The position numbers and the translations under genes are program-made. The notes under the pieces were generated by a model that had not been told where the DNA came from, did not search any database, and saw only the letters and a program-made list of their open reading frames with translations. A stretch of DNA of 64,000 bases from an uncultured Clostridia bacterium (lineage in GTDB: Bacteria; Bacillota; Clostridia; Oscillospirales; Ruminococcaceae), in contig CANPZC010000001.1 of the NCBI GenBank assembly GCA_947589355.1, positions 124,001-188,000 of the forward strand. Direction: 5' to 3'. Below, one piece after another: positions 28,294 to 38,821 of this stretch (position 1 is the stretch's first letter; every line of letters starts with the position of its first letter).

Positions 28294-30087
28294 TCAGTAT
28301 TTGTCGTCCTCGTCGTCAAGAACTATCTTTATCGCTCCGTCATCGGGGTCGTCGCTCGGGTATGCGTACTTAGACATAAACGTTGCAGGCGCATCGCCGC
28401 CGTCCTCAGCCGTATCCGCATCATCGTAGTAATCATACTGCGAACCGCCCGAAGAATGTTTGTCCGACAGCTTGAAACGCGCTATCATGTTTTTCAGTAT
28501 CAGCGACTGGCTCGAAAGCTCTTCGCTTGCAGATGCCGAGCCTACCGCCGAAGATGTATTTGCAGCAACTACAGCAGATATCTGGTCTACCCCTGCGTTT
28601 ATCTGTACTACCGCTTCCGACTGATGTTCCGAAGCCTCCGAAATATCCTTGACAAGCTTCTTTATCTGCGCCGAATTTTCAACTATATTGTGCAGCGAAT
28701 CCGCAGTAACAGTCGCAATTCCCGAGCCGCGTTTAACAGCCGCCGTAGATTCTTCAATAAGCGATGCCGTCTGTTTTGCAGCCTCCGCGCTCTTAGCCGC
28801 CAGACGTCTTACCTCGTCCGCAACAACGCTGAATCCCTTAGAACCCTCTCTCGCCGCCTCAACAGCCGCGTTAAGAGCCAGAATGTTTGTCTGGAACGCT
28901 ATCTCATCTATGACCTTTATTATCTTAGATATCTGCTCCGACGACTCGTTTATCTCGTTCATAGCCGTCAGCATCTTCGTCATGTCATTGTTGCAGTCGT
29001 TTATAGAGTTGGTGTTGTCGTGTACTATCTTGTAAGCATCTTTAGCAGCGTTAGCGTTGTAGGTTATCTGGTTCGCAACATCGGAAAGAGTAGCCGAAAG
29101 CTGCTCTATAGAGCTTGCCTGTTCTGTAGAACCCTGCGAAAGCGCCTGTGCCGCGTTAGATACCTGCATAGCGCCGCTGTTTACCTGTTCCGCAGCCGTG
29201 TTTATCGAAGCGAACGTGTCAGACAGCGACTCTAAAATAGTATTGAACGTGCTCTTTATCTTGCTGAAATCGCCCTTGAAAGTGCCCTCCATTCTGTGGC
29301 ACAGATTGCCCTCGGAAATGTTGGTCAGCGCAACGGTTATAAGGTTTATGTACTGTCTCAGCGAAACTATCGTCTCTTCCAGAGATTTAGAAAGTACGCC
29401 CAGTTCATCTCGTGAATAGTGAACGTCCACAGGGTCGGTAAGGTTGCCCTGCGCCAAAGCCCTTAGACGGTTCGTAGTGCTGGTAATAGGCTTAGTGAAA
29501 GTCTTTGCAAACAGGATAGTGAAAACTATAACGGCAACAACAAGTATAGCGCAGGCAATTATTATCGTGTTCATCGAATTTGCCGTGTATCTTGAAAAAT
29601 CATCGGTAGGCACTGCAATTATTATCGTCTGATTGCGACCGTTGAGTTCCGCATAGCCTGCCACATATTCTTCTTTTTCATATTCAAAAACGCCGTAACC
29701 GCTCGTGCGGCTTACAGCCAGCGCGGCAAAGTCGGATATAGATCCATACTTTTCACCGCTTGCCGTTAAGATGTTCTCCTCATTGAAAAAGTCAGCAGTG
29801 TTCTTGCCTTTGTATGCAAACGTGCCGCCCTTGTTTATAACGAACGCAAGATTGCCGTCGCTCACATCGATACTGTTCAGTATCTTGTCAACGTCGGTAT
29901 CTCTGTTCTCCTGTTTTATCATGGTTATCTTGTCAGCAGTCTGAGTTGCCAGCGGCAGCAGGCTGTTTTGCAGCACCGCCTCTGTTGAGCTGTTTATCGC
30001 GCTGAGGAAGATAATTGATACTGTAATAATGATAACAAACGCCACGCACAGCATCGAAGTCATGATCTTTGCACGAATAGTTTTCAT
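28294..30087 (-). CDS. Methyl-accepting chemotaxis protein
   Basis: Two [44 protein letters not shown]. Confidence 0.95.
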   Translation of the reverse strand: MKTIRAKIMTSMLCVAFVIIITVSIIFLSAINSSTEAVLQNSLLPLATQTADKITMIKQENRDTDVDKILNSIDVSDGNLAFVINKGGTFAYKGKNTADFFNEENILTASGEKYGSISDFAALAVSRTSGYGVFEYEKEEYVAGYAELNGRNQTIIIAVPTDDFSRYTANSMNTIIIACAILVVAVIVFTILFAKTFTKPITSTTNRLRALAQGNLTDPVDVHYSRDELGVLSKSLEETIVSLRQYINLITVALTNISEGNLCHRMEGTFKGDFSKIKSTFNTILESLSDTFASINTAAEQVNSGAMQVSNAAQALSQGSTEQASSIEQLSATLSDVANQITYNANAAKDAYKIVHDNTNSINDCNNDMTKMLTAMNEINESSEQISKIIKVIDEIAFQTNILALNAAVEAAREGSKGFSVVADEVRRLAAKSAEAAKQTASLIEESTAAVKRGSGIATVTADSLHNIVENSAQIKKLVKDISEASEHQSEAVVQINAGVDQISAVVAANTSSAVGSASASEELSSQSLILKNMIARFKLSDKHSSGGSQYDYYDDADTAEDGGDAPATFMSKYAYPSDDPDDGAIKIVLDDEDDKY

Positions 30088-30150
30088 TTATCTCACCGTT
30101 CCTAATCCCCGAAATCGTTCGGAAGTTTTTATTGAATTTCATACATTTAT

Positions 30151-30179
30151 ATTCTATCATATTTGCACAACTTTTTCAA
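30151..30179 (-). promoter_or_regulatory. Sigma-A-like promoter for the MCP gene (minus strand TTGAAA-N17-TAGAAT)
   Basis: Direct reading. Confidence 0.5.
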
Positions 30180-30263
30180 TAGTCTTTTTTGATTTTTGAA
30201 GTATTTTTACAAAACGAGCGCAATATATTGTTATATATCAACAAAAACAGGCGGTGCTTTAAT

Positions 30264-31163
30264 GTGTTAAAACAAAGTTTTACGACCCCAAAATTAAGTA
30301 AAGCGAGCAAAGTGTGCGTTCTCTTATCGCTTCTCACAGCCCTCGTGCTGATTTCTATACCTTTAGCCTCTCACTTTGGCAGAAATGAAGAACTTCCCAC
30401 CGAGGTCAAGGTCGAGCAGGTTTTCGTACCTGTCATAATGTACCATAGTATATTGCGCGATGAAACCCAGTGGGGCGATTATGTTCTCTCTCCGGAAGTC
30501 CTCGCAGAAGATATACAGTATCTTAAAGAAAACGGCTATGAATTTATCCTCACAGCCGATCTTATTGAATATGTACAGGGCGGTAAGCCCCTGCCAAAAA
30601 AGCCCGTTATTCTGACCTTTGACGACGGCTGCTATAACTTTCTTTCCTATGTCGAACCAATTTTGCGCGACTCGGGCGCAAAGGCGGTGCTGTCGGTAGT
30701 CGGCAGCTATGCAGAAAACGAAAACGGCAAGCAGCAGCATTCAAGCTATTCTTACTTAAATTATGAACAGATACGCCTGCTTTCAAAATGCGGCTATGTA
30801 GAAATTGCCAGCCACAGCTATGATATGCATAAACTCGGTCTGCGCCGCGGCGCTATGAAAAAAGACGGCGAAAGCGAAGAGGATTACCGCAGTGCATTCA
30901 TCTCCGACCTGCTTCTCAGCATTGACGGCTTAGAGAAAAACTGCGGCATTACTCCGCAGGTGTATACATACCCCTATGGTCTTGTCAGCGAGGAGAGCAA
31001 AGAATATGTAAAGGCTTGCCACTTTACAGCCAGCTACGGCGTAGAAGAAAAGCCAAACTTCATCACGCGCAACTCCGAATGCCTCTACTGCATGAACAGA
31101 TATAACCGCCCCAGCGGCATCTCCACCGAAGATTTCATGAAACGCGCGCTCTCTACAGAATAG
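30264..31163 (+). CDS. Polysaccharide deacetylase (NodB domain), probable GTG start
   Basis: VIMYHSI; KPVILTFDDGCYN; EIASHSYDMH; TYPYG. Confidence 0.9.
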   Translation: MLKQSFTTPKLSKASKVCVLLSLLTALVLISIPLASHFGRNEELPTEVKVEQVFVPVIMYHSILRDETQWGDYVLSPEVLAEDIQYLKENGYEFILTADLIEYVQGGKPLPKKPVILTFDDGCYNFLSYVEPILRDSGAKAVLSVVGSYAENENGKQQHSSYSYLNYEQIRLLSKCGYVEIASHSYDMHKLGLRRGAMKKDGESEEDYRSAFISDLLLSIDGLEKNCGITPQVYTYPYGLVSEESKEYVKACHFTASYGVEEKPNFITRNSECLYCMNRYNRPSGISTEDFMKRALSTE

Positions 31164-32322
31164 CTCCCGTAAACTTTCTGCAAAACTCACTTTTGTATGG
31201 ATTTCCTGCGCACATCGCCAGCGCACGGTTCGAAATATCGTCCAAAAATGCCAGCCTTTTGTCACCCAGCTGCGAAAGAGAAGTGTACACCTCTATCCCT
31301 CGCGATCTCTCTTTTATCTCTTTCAGAAGCCCTTGTCCCTTTTCGTTGAACGCCAGCACTCTCGCTTGCGGCGTAAGCTTCAAATCTTCGTAAGTAACAC
31401 CTAAATATGCATTTACGAACGCCCTCGCCGTCTTTGCATATGTAAAGTTTTTGCACTTTACAGCCTTTATAAACCCGTCAAATGTGGTGTATTCTTCTGC
31501 AGAGGCAAACTTTGCCACTCTCTGCGCCAGTTCGTAGTCAAGATCGGGTACGTTTTTGTACTCTCCGCTTTGTACCACCTGCAACAGCCGCAGAATTATC
31601 GCACCGCCTATTCTTTCAATGTCGCAAACATCGCTTTCTTCGCCCGTGTAAGGCAAAAGACCCGTAGTGTCCTGCCCTGCGCGCGCCATTTTGCGTATCT
31701 GCGTGCCGCTCGCTATCCCTGCGCAGAAAGTCTCCCCACCGTGCGGCGCGCCAAAGCGTGTAACAGCCAGCGGCATGATTTTGCTTTCACGCTTTTTCAA
31801 TGCCTTTATATACTCTATCGCCAATACATTGTTCGGCAGCCCGAAAATCTCCGCAGCATCTTTTCCGTGCTTTTGCAAAACTATCTCCGATACCGCCGCA
31901 GGGTAGCTGTACCCCGAAGATACTAAAGCGGCAACGTCTTTGTCATCTGCCAGAGAGAGCGATATTTCAGCGCATTTTTTCAAAATACCCACATCGCCGC
32001 ACTCGCATCCGAACGAAAGCTCGTCCACAACGCCCAGCCTGTCAGCAATGCCCACCGCGCTGTCTGCAAAAACTTCTGCGCACGAGCAGCAAAACGGGTA
32101 GGGGAGTTCTATCACAAGGTCAGCACCGCCAAGCACCGCTTGCCTTGCCCTGAAATGCTTGTCGTGAAGTGCCACATCGCCGCGCTGCGTGAAAGCTCCG
32201 CTCATTATCGCAATTATGTGTGTCGCGCCGTTTTCGCGCGTTTTGTCTATGTGGTATCTGTGTCCGTTGTGAAAAGGGTCATATTCCGCGATTATTGCCG
32301 CAACTTTCCTGCCGTTGGTCAT
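31153..32322 (-). CDS. tmcAL: tRNA(Met) cytidine acetate ligase TmcAL/YlbM-like
   Basis: AIIAEYDPFHNGHRYHI; MSGAFTQRGDVAL; VIELPYPF. Confidence 0.9.
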   Translation of the reverse strand: MTNGRKVAAIIAEYDPFHNGHRYHIDKTRENGATHIIAIMSGAFTQRGDVALHDKHFRARQAVLGGADLVIELPYPFCCSCAEVFADSAVGIADRLGVVDELSFGCECGDVGILKKCAEISLSLADDKDVAALVSSGYSYPAAVSEIVLQKHGKDAAEIFGLPNNVLAIEYIKALKKRESKIMPLAVTRFGAPHGGETFCAGIASGTQIRKMARAGQDTTGLLPYTGEESDVCDIERIGGAIILRLLQVVQSGEYKNVPDLDYELAQRVAKFASAEEYTTFDGFIKAVKCKNFTYAKTARAFVNAYLGVTYEDLKLTPQARVLAFNEKGQGLLKEIKERSRGIEVYTSLSQLGDKRLAFLDDISNRALAMCAGNPYKSEFCRKFTGAIL

Positions 32323-32484
32323 GCCTTACGCCGCCTTTCCTGAAATAATTAAATATGTTAAATAAGAAAATTCTCGCAAAACACTTGAAATTTTCGTCAT
32401 AATGTTATAATATAATAAAGACAGGGCATTGTCAAGTATAACTTTGCCAAAGGACAAAATCAAATAAACGTAAGGAGAAGTACA

Positions 32485-33687
32485 ATGAAAATACTTGTAG
32501 TAAACGCAGGCAGCTCATCACTCAAATATCAGCTTCTTGATATGACCAACGAAGAAGTTATAGCCAAAGGAAACTGCGACAGGATAGGCATCGGCGGTCA
32601 TATTTCCGCAAAAACGGGCGACGGCAGAAAATTTGAGGCAGACTGTGATTTCCCCACCCATACCGAGGCTTTTGAAAAGCTCGTTGAAGTGCTCACAAGC
32701 GGCGAGACCAAAGTCATAGACTCCATGTCGGAAATTTCCGCGGTAGGTCACAGAATAGTACAGGGCGCAGATATTTTCGATCATTCCTGCCTTGTTACAG
32801 ATGAAATAATCGATCAGATAGACGACCTCGCAGAGCTTGCACCCGTGCATAACCACCCCCATGCACTCGCTTTAAGAGCCTGCAAAAAGGTCATTCCCGA
32901 GGGTACGCCGCAGGTAGTTGTTTTCGATACCGCGTTCCACCAGACCATGCCCCCCAAGGCTTTTATGTTCGGTATGCCGTATGAATGTTATGAAAAGTTC
33001 CATGTAAGAAAATACGGCTTCCACGGCACATCTCACAGATTTGTAGCTTCAGAGCTGGCGCGCGCCATGGGCAAAGACGTGAAAGACCTAAAAATAGTTT
33101 CCTGCCACCTCGGCAACGGCTCTTCCATAACCGCTATAGACGGCGGCAAGTCGGTAGATACATCTATGGGCTTTACACCGCTCGACGGCGTTATCATGGG
33201 TACCCGTTCGGGCGCAGTTGACCCCTCCGCAGTTACCTATGTGGCTAAAAAGCTCGGTCTTTCACCGTCCGAGATGAGCGATTACCTCAATAAAAAGTCG
33301 GGCTTCCTCGGTCTTACAGGCAGCAGCGATAACCGCGATGTCCAAAGCGCAGCCAACGAGGGCGATGAAAAAGCCCTGCTCGCCGATGATATGCTTAATT
33401 ACGAGATACAGAAGTATATCGGCTCATATGCAGCGGTAATGAATGGTTTAGATGCAGTTTTGTTCACAGGCGGCATAGGCGAGAACTCTTGGGAAGTAAG
33501 AGAGGGCGTCTGCACCGGTATGGACTATTTCGGCATCAAGATAGACAAGGAACTCAACCGCAGCACAAGAGGCAAACTCGTTAAAATTTCCACACCCGAT
33601 TCAAAGACAGAAGTTTGGGTAGTGCCCACCAACGAAGAACTTCTCATAGCAAGAGATACCCTTGCTATAGTGAACGAGAGTAAATAA
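32485..33687 (+). CDS. ackA: Acetate kinase
   Basis: LVVNAGSSSLKYQL; FDTAFHQTMP; GFHGTSHR; LFTGGIGENS. Confidence 0.97.
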   Translation: MKILVVNAGSSSLKYQLLDMTNEEVIAKGNCDRIGIGGHISAKTGDGRKFEADCDFPTHTEAFEKLVEVLTSGETKVIDSMSEISAVGHRIVQGADIFDHSCLVTDEIIDQIDDLAELAPVHNHPHALALRACKKVIPEGTPQVVVFDTAFHQTMPPKAFMFGMPYECYEKFHVRKYGFHGTSHRFVASELARAMGKDVKDLKIVSCHLGNGSSITAIDGGKSVDTSMGFTPLDGVIMGTRSGAVDPSAVTYVAKKLGLSPSEMSDYLNKKSGFLGLTGSSDNRDVQSAANEGDEKALLADDMLNYEIQKYIGSYAAVMNGLDAVLFTGGIGENSWEVREGVCTGMDYFGIKIDKELNRSTRGKLVKISTPDSKTEVWVVPTNEELLIARDTLAIVNESK

Positions 33688-33700
33688 TTTATTGATTTTA

Positions 33701-33730
33701 TTCGCGCTTACGCGCAGCGCAGGAGCGCAG
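33701..33730 (+). repeat. Interspersed hairpin repeat copy B (GCGC-TTAC-GCGC)
   Basis: TTCGCGCTTACGCGCAGCGCAGGAGCGCAG, related to copies A and C. Confidence 0.5.
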
Positions 33731-33778
33731 TGTCTTGCTGTCTGCTGAAGCAGACGCAAGCCACAATGAAAGAATTAC

Positions 33779-33815
33779 TTCGGCGACTTTTATTGGGTCG
33801 CCGATTTTGTTTTCT
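33779..33815 (+). terminator. Terminator-like repeat downstream of ackA
   Basis: TTCGGCGACttttattggGTCGCCGATTTTGTTTTCT; near-identical to the minus-strand copy at 55784-55819. Confidence 0.65.
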
Positions 33816-33916
33816 GAAAGTCTGAAGCCTTTCAGAAAGCAAAACCGTAATTCTTTTGCACAGTGCGTCTAATATCTAAAGCTATAATTCCTGTCAAAAA
33901 ACTAAAAGTTTTCGAT

Positions 33917-34056
33917 CGACCCTTTTTCAAAAGGGTCGCAGGGGTATGGGGGCAGCGCCCCCGAAAACACGTCAGGCGCTCCGAAAAAGGTGAATTTCAA
34001 AATAGTCCGGTGGACTATTTTGAAAGAGGAAAATCCCTGCAAGAGAGGGATTTTCC
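33917..34056 (+). repeat. Cluster of four consecutive hairpins in the ackA-miaB intergenic
   Basis: Stems 33917-33938, 33948-33962, 33995-34025 (14 bp perfect) and 34028-34056 (11 bp perfect). Confidence 0.7.
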
Positions 34057-34240
34057 TTTGAAAAAACCTTAGCTCTTATGCCGCGTTCTCTCAGGGAACG
34101 CCGTGCTGTATAAACGTTTTTGCTGCTCTGAAAGCAATTAAATTCTGATTTATCTTAGGAATAATTTTGTATAAAGGAAGTATATTTTTGCCGTGGCTTT
34201 TGCTGCGGCGTTTTTTGTCAAAAAATATGTCTTTCAGGTC

Positions 34241-34269
34241 TTGCAATGCGTGCGCATTTGTGATATAAT
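34241..34269 (+). promoter_or_regulatory. Sigma-A-like promoter for miaB (TTGCAA-N17-TATAAT)
   Basis: Direct reading. Confidence 0.6.
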
Positions 34270-34301
34270 AATACTATATGTGATAAAAAAGGGGAACTCT
34301 T

Positions 34302-35681
34302 TTGAAAAATCTTTCTATATCTTGTGTACCGAGCCTTTCGGAAGAAAAACTTCGCCGGCTTCTGGCAGATACATACCCAAAACCGCCTGCCTGCTATATC
34401 CATACCTACGGCTGCGCCCAGAACGTCAGCGACAGCGAAAAGATAATGGGCATACTCAGCGGTTGCGGCTATGTGTTTACAGATAACCCCGAAAACGCCG
34501 ACCTTATAGTCTTAAATACCTGCGCCGTCAGAGAAAACGCGCACGACAGAGTTTTCGGCAACCTCGGTATCTTCAAAAAGCTCAAAGAGCAAAACAGCGA
34601 TCTTATCATATGCGTCTGCGGCTGTATGACTCAGCAGCAGCAGGTGGTAGATACCATAAAAGAAAGCTATAAGTTTGTAGATATAGTTTTCGGCACATAC
34701 GGCGCTAAAATGCTGCCCGATATGCTGTATAAAGTCATTACCGAAAAAAGCCGCGTGCTCCACCTCTACAGCGAGGGCGACCTTATTTCCGAGGAAATGA
34801 AACAGTACCGAAGCGACAAGGTAAGGGCAAGCGTGCCTATAATGTACGGCTGCAATAACTTCTGCTCTTATTGTATCGTGCCGTATGTCAGAGGCAGAGA
34901 GCGCAGCAGAGAGGTAACGGCTGTCTGCGACGAAGTAAAACAGCTCGTAGGTAACGGCTGCAAAGAAATAACGCTTCTCGGTCAGAACGTCAATTCATAC
35001 GGCTACGGCTTTACATCGCTGCTCGAAAAAATAAACGCCATAGACGGCGATTTCCGCATAAGGTTTTTAAGCTCCCACCCCAAAGATGCAGGTAAAGATC
35101 TTATAGATGCCATTTTGTCGCTCGATAAGGTGTGTAAGCATCTGCATCTTCCCGTGCAGTCGGGAAATGACGAGATACTTAAAAAAATGAATAGGCATTA
35201 TACCGCGCAGGATTATTTAGATATAGTAGATTACGCGCGCTCGAAAGACCCCGATTTTTCGTTCACTACCGATATTATTGTCGGTTTTCCGGGCGAAACT
35301 TACGAGCAGTTTTGCGATACAAAAAAGCTTCTGCACCGCGTTAAATTTGATAATATTTTTTCGTATGTGTATTCAAAACGCTCCGGCACAAAAGCTGCCG
35401 AGCTTGAAGATAACGTTTCCGATAAGCAAAAAGGTCTGTTGCTGCGTGAGCTTTTAGACGAGCAAAGGGTAATTACAGAAGACTGGCTCAAAAGGTTTGT
35501 AGGCAAAACGCTCACAGTGCTTCCCACCGAAAAGGGCAGAACAGGCGAAAACCGCCTTTCGGGCAAGTCTGACGAGAATATAATAGTTGAGTTTGACGGC
35601 GGAGAGCGGCTTATAAATACGTTTGTAAAGGTAAAAATAATAAAGTCTATGAACTGGGCGCTTCTCGGCGAAGTGCTTTAG
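34302..35681 (+). CDS. miaB: tRNA-2-methylthio-N6-dimethylallyladenosine synthase MiaB
   Basis: YIHTYGCAQNVSDSEKI; CNNFCSYCIVPYVRGRERSR; LGQNVNSYG. Confidence 0.96.
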   Translation: MKNLSISCVPSLSEEKLRRLLADTYPKPPACYIHTYGCAQNVSDSEKIMGILSGCGYVFTDNPENADLIVLNTCAVRENAHDRVFGNLGIFKKLKEQNSDLIICVCGCMTQQQQVVDTIKESYKFVDIVFGTYGAKMLPDMLYKVITEKSRVLHLYSEGDLISEEMKQYRSDKVRASVPIMYGCNNFCSYCIVPYVRGRERSREVTAVCDEVKQLVGNGCKEITLLGQNVNSYGYGFTSLLEKINAIDGDFRIRFLSSHPKDAGKDLIDAILSLDKVCKHLHLPVQSGNDEILKKMNRHYTAQDYLDIVDYARSKDPDFSFTTDIIVGFPGETYEQFCDTKKLLHRVKFDNIFSYVYSKRSGTKAAELEDNVSDKQKGLLLRELLDEQRVITEDWLKRFVGKTLTVLPTEKGRTGENRLSGKSDENIIVEFDGGERLINTFVKVKIIKSMNWALLGEVL

Positions 35682-35720
35682 CGCATGGCTTAACTAAATA
35701 TTTTTAAGAGGAGAATTTTT

Positions 35721-36137
35721 ATGACAGTTATCGAACTTACAAGAGAATTAGGCAGAGCTTTGCAGTGCGACGACAGATATATCGCATATAACTTAGCAAA
35801 GCAGACAAACGATCAGGACGTAGAGCTTCAGAACCTCATCGGCGAATTTAACATCGTCAGAATGAAGTACAGCCGGCAAATGCAGAAAAACGAAGCCGAG
35901 CAGGATAAAGAGCTTATGAAAAAGCTTGATGAAGATATGAGGGAAATATACGGAAAAATAATGAAAAATGAGAACATGGTGCGCTTTAACGATGCTAAAG
36001 ATGCCATGGATAAACTTCTCAATTCCATCAACTTCATTATAACCATGTCGGCAAACGGCGAAGACCCGATGACCTGCCCCGAGGAGCAGCCGTCATCTTG
36101 CGGCGGAAGCTGCGCGACCTGCGGCGGCTGCCACTAA
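35721..36137 (+). CDS. YlbF/YmcA (RicA-like) family protein with Cys-rich tail
   Basis: Helical YlbF/YmcA fold sequence; miaB-X-mutS synteny; tail CPEEQPSSCGGSCATCGGCH. Confidence 0.8.
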   Translation: MTVIELTRELGRALQCDDRYIAYNLAKQTNDQDVELQNLIGEFNIVRMKYSRQMQKNEAEQDKELMKKLDEDMREIYGKIMKNENMVRFNDAKDAMDKLLNSINFIITMSANGEDPMTCPEEQPSSCGGSCATCGGCH

Positions 36138-36171
36138 AGAAAAGCATTAAACAGCGTTTGGAGGTGTTTTC

Positions 36172-38805
36172 TTGTTAAGACTTGCAGATGTAGATATAGA
36201 AAAGCTGTCGCCTATGATGCAGCAGTACGCTATAATGAAGCAAAAGTATGATAAGCATATACTTTTCTATAGATTAGGCGACTTTTATGAGATGTTCTTT
36301 GAAGATGCAATAACTGTCTCTCAGGCGCTTGATCTTACCCTTACAGGGCGTGACTGCGGTCTTGACGAGCGCGCCCCCATGTGCGGCGTGCCTTACCATG
36401 CCTGCGATATGTACCTTAAAAAGCTTATTGAAAAAGGTTTCATGGTCGCCATATGTGAGCAAATGGAAGACCCCACGCTTGCAAAAGGTCTGGTAAAGCG
36501 CGAGATAGTGCGCGTTGTCACCCCCGGTACGCTTATAGAAAGCAGCCTGCTTGACGAAACAAGCAATAACTATCTCTGCTCTTTCTATGCAAAAGCCAAA
36601 GAGTGTGCGCTCTGCTTTGCAGATATCTCAACAGGCGAAGTGCACCTTTTCAGCTTTTCGGGGAACGATATGTCAAACGAGATAATCAACGAGTTTTCGC
36701 GCTTTTCACCGTCCGAGATACTTATAAACGACTACTATCTTGCAATGAAGTCCGTCAGTGACTTTGTTAAAGATAAGCTGAAAGCCGCAGTTTCTCTTTT
36801 AAGTGAAGATGATTTTTCCGTCGAGCGCGGAGGGGAGAGTACCGCAAAGCAGTTTTCTGTAGATAGTATAGAGCAGCTCGGTCTTAAAGCAGATACAATA
36901 GCCGCAAAGTGCATCTGCGGTCTTTTTTCCTATATAGGAGAAACACAAAGAGCCGCAGTCGGCAGGTTTTCATCTATCACCACGCACGACAGCGACCCCA
37001 TAATGACAATAGGCTTTACCGCCAGACGAAACCTTGAAATAACCGAAACTCTGCGCAATAAGGAGAAAAAAGGCAGCCTCCTCTGGGTGCTTGACAGTAC
37101 CAAAACTTCTATGGGCAAGCGCCTTTTGAAAAGCTACCTAGAGCAGCCGCTTGTGAACCCTGCAAAAATTATCGCAAGACTGGATGCAGTCGAAGAACTT
37201 ACCCGTTCGGCAGTAGAACTCGGAGAGCTTACAAGCCAGCTCAGCGGCGTTTATGACCTCGAGCGCCTTATGACAAGAGTAATGTATAAAACAGCCTCAC
37301 CGCGCGACCTTAAAGCATTGTCTCTTACCGCGCTGCGGCTGCCAAGTATAAAAGAGATGCTCTCCGGCTTTAAGTCAAAGCTTCTTTGCGAGATAAACGG
37401 CGGCATTTCAACGCTGGAAGCCGTATCCAATCTTGTAGAGAACGCCATAGTCGATGAACCCTCGGCTAATATCAAAGACGGCGGCGTTATCAAAGACGGC
37501 TTCAATCAGGAGCTTGACAGCCTGCGCAGTATTATAGACGGCGGCAAGGACATCATAAAAAATATCGAAAACAAAGAAAAAGAGGCCACAGGCATTAAGA
37601 ACCTTAAAATAGGCTATAACAGAGTTTTCGGCTACTATATAGAAGTCACCAAGTCTTACTATGACTTAGTGCCCGAGCATTACATAAGAAAACAGACCCT
37701 CGCCAACTGTGAGAGATTTATAACAGATGAGCTGAAAACAGCAGAAAACACTATTCTCGGCGCAAGCGATAAGGTGCTCACCATGGAGGGCGAAATATTC
37801 GCCGAGGTGCGTGACTTTATCGCAACACAGCTGCGGCTGGTGCAGGAAACGGCATCTTCAGTTGCCGCGCTTGATGTGCTTTGCTCTTTTGCGAATGTCG
37901 CAGTCAAGAACAACTATTCAAAGCCCGAGATAGCCATAGACGGCATAATAAATATCAAAAACGGTCGCCACCCCGTCGTAGAGCTCATGCAGCAAGATGA
38001 AGTTTTCGTGCCTAATGACTGCTACCTTGACCGCTCCGACAATAGAATGCTCATAATCACAGGCCCCAATATGTCGGGTAAATCAACATATATGCGGCAG
38101 GTCGCAATAATAACGCTTATGGCGCAGATAGGCTCGTTCGTGCCTGCCGACTATGCCAAAATATCGGTGGTCGACAGAATATTCACAAGGGTAGGCGCAA
38201 GCGATGACCTCACAGCAGGTCAGTCAACATTTATGGTAGAAATGACCGAAGTCGCCGAGATAGTCCGCCACGCCACCAAAAACAGCCTCGTTATTTTAGA
38301 TGAGGTCGGCAGAGGCACTTCAACTTTTGACGGCATAAGCATCGCCAGAGCAGTATGTGAGTATATATGTACTTCTAAATCGCTCGGCTGCAAAACGCTT
38401 TTCGCTACCCATTACCATGAACTTATAGGTCTTGAAAAAGACCTTGTAGGCGTGAAGAATTTTTCTGTAGCAGTCAAGAGAAGCGGCGATACCATAAAGT
38501 TTTTAAGAAAGATAGTCGAGGGCGGCGTTGACGAAAGTTATGGTATAGAAGTCGCAAAACTTGCAGGTCTGCCGCCGAAGATAATAAACCGTTCTCGTGA
38601 ACTTCTTGCAGAGCTTGAAGAAGAAAACCGCCGCAAGAACGAGCTTGCCGAAAAAGCGCGCCGAAGCGAGGAAGAAAACGGTCAGATGGAACTTAGCAGG
38701 ATAGGCGAGGGCATAGTTATAGATAGGATAAGAAAGACCAGTATCGACGAGCTTTCCGACAGCGAACTGAGAGAATTTTTCAAGGATATAAGCAGGTATC
38801 TGTAA
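36172..38805 (+). CDS. mutS: DNA mismatch repair protein MutS (TTG start)
   Basis: SPMMQQYAIMKQKYDKHILFYRLGDFYEMFFEDA; TGPNMSGKSTYMRQVA. Confidence 0.97.
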   Translation: MLRLADVDIEKLSPMMQQYAIMKQKYDKHILFYRLGDFYEMFFEDAITVSQALDLTLTGRDCGLDERAPMCGVPYHACDMYLKKLIEKGFMVAICEQMEDPTLAKGLVKREIVRVVTPGTLIESSLLDETSNNYLCSFYAKAKECALCFADISTGEVHLFSFSGNDMSNEIINEFSRFSPSEILINDYYLAMKSVSDFVKDKLKAAVSLLSEDDFSVERGGESTAKQFSVDSIEQLGLKADTIAAKCICGLFSYIGETQRAAVGRFSSITTHDSDPIMTIGFTARRNLEITETLRNKEKKGSLLWVLDSTKTSMGKRLLKSYLEQPLVNPAKIIARLDAVEELTRSAVELGELTSQLSGVYDLERLMTRVMYKTASPRDLKALSLTALRLPSIKEMLSGFKSKLLCEINGGISTLEAVSNLVENAIVDEPSANIKDGGVIKDGFNQELDSLRSIIDGGKDIIKNIENKEKEATGIKNLKIGYNRVFGYYIEVTKSYYDLVPEHYIRKQTLANCERFITDELKTAENTILGASDKVLTMEGEIFAEVRDFIATQLRLVQETASSVAALDVLCSFANVAVKNNYSKPEIAIDGIINIKNGRHPVVELMQQDEVFVPNDCYLDRSDNRMLIITGPNMSGKSTYMRQVAIITLMAQIGSFVPADYAKISVVDRIFTRVGASDDLTAGQSTFMVEMTEVAEIVRHATKNSLVILDEVGRGTSTFDGISIARAVCEYICTSKSLGCKTLFATHYHELIGLEKDLVGVKNFSVAVKRSGDTIKFLRKIVEGGVDESYGIEVAKLAGLPPKIINRSRELLAELEEENRRKNELAEKARRSEEENGQMELSRIGEGIVIDRIRKTSIDELSDSELREFFKDISRYL

Positions 38806-38821
38806 AGCAGGTGTAAGGCAA

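Noticed and set aside
28456-29235. 259-aa + strand ORF inside the MCP gene
   Set aside because: Antisense shadow of a clearly functional MCP; composition is Arg/Tyr/Leu-rich with no recognisable motif or SD.
33863-34072. 69-aa ORF in the ackA-miaB intergenic
   Set aside because: Its sequence is a translation of the hairpin cluster (33917-34056) and has no independent coding support.
36172-38805. Non-ATG start of mutS as an error
   Set aside because: TTG with a good upstream GGAGG SD and a full-length conserved N-terminus; ordinary for this genome (several TTG/GTG starts).
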